DNA of 48,537 nucleotides from Candidatus Sulfotelmatobacter kueseliae (GTDB lineage Bacteria; Acidobacteriota; Terriglobia; Terriglobales; Acidobacteriaceae). The stretch covers positions 1 to 48,537 of the forward strand of contig OMOD01000101.1 of the NCBI GenBank assembly GCA_900290255.1, read 5' to 3'. Shown piece after piece: positions 44,550 to 48,537 of this stretch. The position numbers and the translations under genes are program-made. The stretch's first letter is position 1. Each line of letters starts with the position of its first letter. The notes beneath the pieces were generated by a model that worked only from the letters and a program-made list of their open reading frames with translations, was not told where the DNA came from and did not search any database.

Positions 44550-45080
44550 TTACGGGAGTTGCGCTAGGGGCGGGCGGCTATAAGCCACGGTCTGGAACGT
44601 GGGCTTGGATTTAGACTTAGCCAGATTGGCCTGAGGGGGATTCACCAGATCCAGCCGCACCCGCTGCAGACCCCTGGCGCGGAATTGCAGCGCCTGGGCA
44701 GCGCCGTAGGAAACGTCAATGATGCGGCCTGGAACGATAGGCCCCCGGTCATTGACCCGCACCACTACCGACCGGCCATTGCGCAGGTTCGTGACCCGCA
44801 CAAAGCTTCCCATAGGAAGCGTCAAGTGGGCCGCGGTCATGTCATACATATCGTAAAGCTCCCCGCTGGCGGTCGGTTTTCCGTGGAAATTCTCGCCGTA
44901 CCAGGAGGCCGTCCCAACTTGATACGGTCCGGCCTTGCCGGCCTGCTTGCCAACCTCGGATTTCGTTTGGACTGAACTACTTGGAGCTGGTGTCGCCTCC
45001 GAGATGTTCGGTCCCTGAGCCGCTCCTAGGCTGGCGACCGTAAAGGCAAGCGCCAGTCCGTGAGCCATACATCTTCGCAT
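44550..45080 (-). CDS. rlpA: RlpA-family septal ring lytic transglycosylase-like protein
   Basis: A 176-residue exported protein: signal peptide about 6-22, a low-complexity linker, and a double-psi beta-barrel domain at about 51-140. Its motifs are GTASWYGENFHGKPTASGE, TAAHLTLPMGSFVRVTNL and VVVRVNDRGPIVPGRIIDVS (109-112 = VNDR). RlpA cleaves peptidoglycan strands lacking stem peptides in some bacteria. There is no SPOR domain. ATG 45080 follows GAGGAG. A good promoter is present upstream. Confidence 0.93.
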   Translation of the reverse strand: MRRCMAHGLALAFTVASLGAAQGPNISEATPAPSSSVQTKSEVGKQAGKAGPYQVGTASWYGENFHGKPTASGELYDMYDMTAAHLTLPMGSFVRVTNLRNGRSVVVRVNDRGPIVPGRIIDVSYGAAQALQFRARGLQRVRLDLVNPPQANLAKSKSKPTFQTVAYSRPPLAQLP

Positions 45081-45526
45081 TCAGTTCTCCTCGCATACTC
45101 AAAAGTGTCCTAGCCGAGCTGTACTGTTGGACGTGATTGTGAGATGCTACCGGCCTACCGAATGCGTGTCAAGGCGAATTGGACGGTCGAACGATAACCT
45201 CCTAGTAATATAGTTCTCACGTAACCTATTGGTAATTTAGCTAGATGCAGCGGATGACCTTTGTTTAAAGCTGGTTACGTATTGAGTATATAGTAAATAA
45301 TCCAGCCGAGCGGCCCAAGGTAGAATTTACAAGATCAATGCAATCAATGGCTTACGGTCGACGTAGCGGCAACTAACATGAAATCATAGAGTTACAGGTT
45401 GACTTGGAGGGCAGCACCGAAGATTTTCTTCGCACTCGCGGGTCCGAAAGTAACTTCAGCGCCTGTCGATCTGGAATCCTAGCCTCCTGAGAAGGCGTAT
45501 GATCGGCTCGATAGAAACGGAAGGGC
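45081..45526. other. AT-rich divergent intergenic region between rlpA and thiD
   Basis: No gene is supported. The 45200-45310 part is clearly poorer in GC than its surroundings. It contains two related motifs (CTAGTAATATAG at 45212 and CTATTGGTAATTTAG at about 45226) and AT runs such as GTATATAGTAAATAAT. The rlpA promoter is at 45144-45172. A TTGACT at 45399 and a TATGAT at 45498-45503 could contribute to thiD expression, but neither forms a complete strong promoter. Confidence 0.5.
45144..45172 (-). promoter_or_regulatory. Sigma-70-type promoter of rlpA
   Basis: Minus strand: TTGACA (45172-45167, perfect), 17-nt spacer, TAGCAT (45149-45144). The transcript would start about 45137 and have a leader of roughly 57 nt to ATG 45080. 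Confidence 0.6.
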
Positions 45527-46411
45527 ATGGCCGAAAAACCACCCGTTGTACTGACCATCGCAGGCTTTGACCCCTCTTCCGGAGCGGGGGTAACAGCCGA
45601 CATCAAGACTATCGCCGCCCACGCCTGCTATGGAGTGGCCTGCATAACGGCTATGACCGTGCAATCAACCTCCGGGGTGCGCCGGGTTGAGCCCGTCGAT
45701 CCCGGCCTGCTCACCGACTCGCTGGAAGAACTGGCAGCCGACCTTGACATCGCCGCCGTTCACATCGGCATGCTGGGGTCGGGGAAGATCGTAAAGGCGC
45801 TGACCGACTTCCTCCTCGAAAAGCCAGCCCGTGAACCTGGCAGCCGCCCCGCCGACCGGCCCGGGAAGCGCCTCCGGAACATCGTGCTGGACCCCATCCT
45901 CAAATCATCCTCGGGGACTGACTTGCTGGATGCCGCGGGTACCCGGCTGATGATCGAACGCCTCATCCCGCTGGCCGACGTGATTACGCCCAACCTCGAT
46001 GAAGCCGCCGTGCTCACCGGAATGAAGGTCAGCGAACTCGATGAAATGAAGGCCGCCGCGGCCAAACTTCACGAAATGGGAGCACCCGCCGTGGTCATCA
46101 CCGGTGGCCACCTCGAAAAAGCGATTGATCTGTTGAGCTTCACCACGAAGAAGGGAATCGAACAGGAGGTCTTCAAAGCCGAGCGCCAGCGTTCCAACTC
46201 AACGCACGGCACCGGATGCGCGTTCGCTACCGCCATGGCCTGCCATCTGGCGCTCGACCGCGGCTTGGCCGAGGCTGCGCTGCTGGCGAAAACCTACGTC
46301 ACCGCCGCGATCTCCTATGGGCATCCGCTCGGCCACGGAATCGGCCCCGTCCATCATCTCTACCGCATGAGCCAGCAACGTCGCGCCGCCGGAACCGGCG
46401 GCGAATCGTAA
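45527..46411 (+). CDS. thiD: Hydroxymethylpyrimidine/phosphomethylpyrimidine kinase
   Basis: ThiD phosphorylates HMP and HMP-P in thiamine pyrophosphate synthesis. The 294-residue product has the ribokinase-like motifs LTIAGFDPSSGAGVTADIKT (9-28), GMLGSGKIV (81-89), VLDPILKSSSG (120-130), ITPNLDEAAVLTG (153-165) and HGTGC (227-231), the anion hole and catalytic region. An Arg/Pro-rich insert at about 99-117 is longer than in typical ThiD. No complete TPP riboswitch was found upstream. Start is ATG 45527 after GGAAGGGC. Confidence 0.95.
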   Translation: MAEKPPVVLTIAGFDPSSGAGVTADIKTIAAHACYGVACITAMTVQSTSGVRRVEPVDPGLLTDSLEELAADLDIAAVHIGMLGSGKIVKALTDFLLEKPAREPGSRPADRPGKRLRNIVLDPILKSSSGTDLLDAAGTRLMIERLIPLADVITPNLDEAAVLTGMKVSELDEMKAAAAKLHEMGAPAVVITGGHLEKAIDLLSFTTKKGIEQEVFKAERQRSNSTHGTGCAFATAMACHLALDRGLAEAALLAKTYVTAAISYGHPLGHGIGPVHHLYRMSQQRRAAGTGGES

Positions 46412-46481
46412 CCGCTTCCGGAGCTGCATCCGTCACGCAACGCACCATGATAATCGCCCGGCGCTTCAACGCCAGGGGTGC

Positions 46482-48537
46482 TCACCACGAACGCCCAACG
46501 TAGACGTTGAACGTTCGTAGAGTCCCGTTCAAGTTTGGATTCCAGTAGTCCCGATAGCTGCCGTAATAGAAGAGCAACCCTCCCTCAAACTTGTGGGGAA
46601 AGACGTAATACGCCTTCGATTGCCCAATCCACTGCGGAACGATCACCTCCGAGATCTGGGTCGCGCTGAAGTTCAAGTTGCCCAGGGCCGCGGCGAACAT
46701 GGTTGGGCTAAAGCAAGGCGGCGGTGCACCGATGTCACAATTGCCTTGCGAAATCAAATACTGATTGCCGAGCAGGGCTGCGTCGTTCGGATTCAAATCG
46801 GTCCGGAAGCCACTGCGCGCCGAGTTATAGGTGAGCCTGAGATTCAGCCCCAGACGCTGTCTCAGCATGTAGTTGGTCTCTCCCCAATACGCCTGGGTGA
46901 GTTGCTTGTAGAGGACGGTGGGCTCCTCCACCACATATCCCACGCTGCTATCGTTCTGAAATGCCATGTAGGTTGTCAGGTTGTTCTGCTGGTAGGAATA
47001 TCCCAGGCCGACATTCCAGGCCGGCAAAACTCTCAACGTAGCGGTGGCCGTGTCAATGTAGAAGCGGTTACGCCGCTCAAAATCAGGTGGCAGACCAGCG
47101 ATGTCCGTGCCGAATCCCGGCCCTGCAGCAGCGCCGGGGGTGTTGGGGAGTGCAATCGAGCGAAAATCGTTCTGCGCGATGATGCTGAGGTCGTTGGCAA
47201 ACACCAGCAACGAGGAAGGCGTAAACGTGAGGTCAGCAAAAATCCGGTTGTTGCTTTGCGGGACGATCAGGAAACCGGGGTCGTGCGTGCCGGTCCACTC
47301 ATATCCGGCCCGCGCGCTCCACGGGCCGCGGTCGCGATAATGCAACGCCAGCCCGGCAGTATTGCTGGACGACGAAGGCACGACCGTCTGCAAGTCTGTG
47401 TTGTCCATCGAGTAGACCTGCGGCCACAGCGAGGAATTCGAGCGCGTGATTCCGTTGCGCTGGTAGTGTGCCTCGACGTCGAAACCCTGACCTAATTCAT
47501 ATTCCAGACGCAAGCCTTCCCAATGATTGTGATAGGACATATTGCCGTACATGCTGTAGTACGGCGTGAAATTGTTGACCAGATTCTGTTGATGGTAGTC
47601 GGCGGTCAGGCGCAGCCGGTTCGTCGGAACCCAGTTCAGCACTTCGTCTGAGCCGAACCCGTTCTGCGGGTAGCTGGTCAACACATCGCGAAGGCGCGAG
47701 TAGCTCAGGCTGCCGTTGAAGCTCAGCGTCGGGGAAGCCGCCCAGTTCAGGTTCAGGCTGTCGGTCTGCGACTGGCTGGGCGACGGGATGTTAATCGGAT
47801 AGTTCCCGACCGCGACATCCATCGGAAACGGTCCGTAGGGCGGCGGATTATTGACGGAACTTCCTTCGTTTTCCGGAGTAAACGGTCCGGTAAACGTTGC
47901 GATCGGAACAATCCGGTCATTGAAGCTGCTGTACTTGTGTTCGTAGGTGAGCCGCACTGGCCCCAAATCAGCGTGGGCTCCTCCGCCGATATTCCGGGTC
48001 GTGTAGTTCATTGACTGGAATTGGGATTGGTAATGGCATTGAGCGCCGCAGGTGGTGTTCACGCCGCCCACGTAAACGGCTGGAGTGGTGTTCTCGTCCA
48101 AATAAGCGAGCTGACTTACGCCGGCTCTCGCCTGCCAGTCTCCCTTCACGAACAGTTCGATCGGCAGCCTCGGCATCTTGACCTGAGCTTGCGCCTTGCC
48201 GAGCCGTCTCACCACTCCAAAAGTCGTGTGCGAAGGGATCAAATCCGTCGTGCTGTCCGGCGGAGTAGTGCTGCCGGGAGGCACATCCAGCACGGGAAAT
48301 GCGTAGAAAGGATAGTGATCCTGTTGCTGCATGAAGCTGCGCAGGTCAAAGCCGAGCCGTGCCCAATGTCCCGCGGTGAGCTGTGAGGCAGCCTGGTAAT
48401 CCTTGCTGCTCAGCACATTGCCGCGGGAGACGATGGTGACGTGGTTCAGCGATGACACGTATGCGGTTGCCGCATCGGCTCCCGCCGATTGCTCGAGCGT
48501 GTCGTACTCACCCACTCGTCCGCCAAAGCCGCTCTGG
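46482..48537 (-). CDS. Large outer-membrane beta-barrel protein, partial at 5' end
   Basis: The frame runs from the right edge of the window (reading SGFGGRVGEYDTLEQSAGAD just inside it) to the stop at 46482. At least 677 residues are present and the true start lies outside. Alternating hydrophobic/polar strands (for example RLRLTADYHQQNLVN; SARAGYEWTGTHDP) continue to the end, which is VYVGRSW with a terminal aromatic residue. The arrangement suggests a 20-plus-stranded porin-like barrel. MtrB/PioB-type porins of extracellular electron transfer are one possible group, but no heme protein is in view, so the role stays open. Confidence 0.7.
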   Translation of the reverse strand, partial: QSGFGGRVGEYDTLEQSAGADAATAYVSSLNHVTIVSRGNVLSSKDYQAASQLTAGHWARLGFDLRSFMQQQDHYPFYAFPVLDVPPGSTTPPDSTTDLIPSHTTFGVVRRLGKAQAQVKMPRLPIELFVKGDWQARAGVSQLAYLDENTTPAVYVGGVNTTCGAQCHYQSQFQSMNYTTRNIGGGAHADLGPVRLTYEHKYSSFNDRIVPIATFTGPFTPENEGSSVNNPPPYGPFPMDVAVGNYPINIPSPSQSQTDSLNLNWAASPTLSFNGSLSYSRLRDVLTSYPQNGFGSDEVLNWVPTNRLRLTADYHQQNLVNNFTPYYSMYGNMSYHNHWEGLRLEYELGQGFDVEAHYQRNGITRSNSSLWPQVYSMDNTDLQTVVPSSSSNTAGLALHYRDRGPWSARAGYEWTGTHDPGFLIVPQSNNRIFADLTFTPSSLLVFANDLSIIAQNDFRSIALPNTPGAAAGPGFGTDIAGLPPDFERRNRFYIDTATATLRVLPAWNVGLGYSYQQNNLTTYMAFQNDSSVGYVVEEPTVLYKQLTQAYWGETNYMLRQRLGLNLRLTYNSARSGFRTDLNPNDAALLGNQYLISQGNCDIGAPPPCFSPTMFAAALGNLNFSATQISEVIVPQWIGQSKAYYVFPHKFEGGLLFYYGSYRDYWNPNLNGTLRTFNVYVGRSW

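Noticed and set aside
45485-45526. CTGAGA followed by TGATCGG upstream of thiD, reminiscent of a TPP riboswitch
   Set aside because: The other conserved parts (GGGGTGC before CTGAGA, the ACC and the second helix) are missing and the spacing is too short.
45373-45606. Minus-strand 77-codon frame overlapping the thiD start
   Set aside because: It overlaps thiD antisense, has no ribosome site and no recognisable features.
1-48537. tRNA, rRNA, CRISPR array, transposase, integrase or prophage genes
   Set aside because: I looked for the usual motifs and repeats by eye and found none; tRNAs in unusual form cannot be excluded without a covariance-model search.

Overview
The window reads as chromosomal DNA of an acidobacterium, most likely class Terriglobia. 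This is inferred from gene content. There are two very large TonB-dependent-receptor-like barrels with an N-terminal carboxypeptidase-regulatory (Oar-type) domain, and a Ser/Thr kinase fused to a PD40 propeller. An ECF sigma/anti-sigma/DUF4097 cluster, futalosine-pathway menaquinone genes and the style of the intergenic hairpins point the same way. Base composition is fairly high in GC. No rRNA, tRNA, CRISPR array, transposase or phage gene was seen.

Layout. 1-1864 (minus): ECF sigma factor, anti-sigma factor and a DUF4097-like protein running off the left edge. 2126-4758 (minus): an MFS transporter and a stand-alone ThiF/MoeB-type E1 enzyme. 4891-12895 (plus): an envelope operon with 1-nt overlaps, made of a seven-POTRA BamA/TamA-like barrel, a SurA-like chaperone without a PPIase domain, and TamB. 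12904-16954 (plus): Pcm, a UbiA-type prenyltransferase (MqnP-like), a TPR lipoprotein-like or secreted protein, and MqnE. 16973-18360 (minus): a BrnT/BrnA toxin-antitoxin pair whose toxin is frameshifted, followed by an overlapping PIN-domain gene. 18389-19726 (minus): a secreted M20D amidohydrolase.

19928-22241 (plus) is the most interesting locus. One gene fuses a ribosome-hibernation (HPF/RaiA) domain to ECF sigma-like regions 2 and 4. It is followed after 28 nt by an archaeal/eukaryotic-release-factor-1-like (Balon/baeRF type) protein that has GGH where release factors have GGQ, plus a four-cysteine zinc ribbon. I propose a two-gene ribosome-hibernation or rescue module that may also touch transcription.

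22562-32688: an Oar-like receptor, a Tat-exported aspartylglucosaminidase-type amidase, the kinase, GlpX (minus) and an orphan ATP-grasp ligase. 32778-40626: a second Oar-like receptor (minus), an AhpD-like protein, a glutaryl-CoA-dehydrogenase-like enzyme (minus) and a secreted clan-A glycoside hydrolase. 40685-48537: a membrane-fused spermidine-synthase-like protein with a probable poly-T frameshift near its start, an ICMT-type methyltransferase remnant, a small zinc ribbon, PyrF with a small downstream gene, RlpA, ThiD and an outer-membrane barrel cut by the right edge.

Non-coding signals include perfect tetraloop hairpins at gene ends (one forms a cloverleaf), a GGTCTC/GGTCTT-iterated inverted repeat, and several -10-like hexamers 6-11 nt before a start codon without a Shine-Dalgarno site, which suggests leaderless transcripts.
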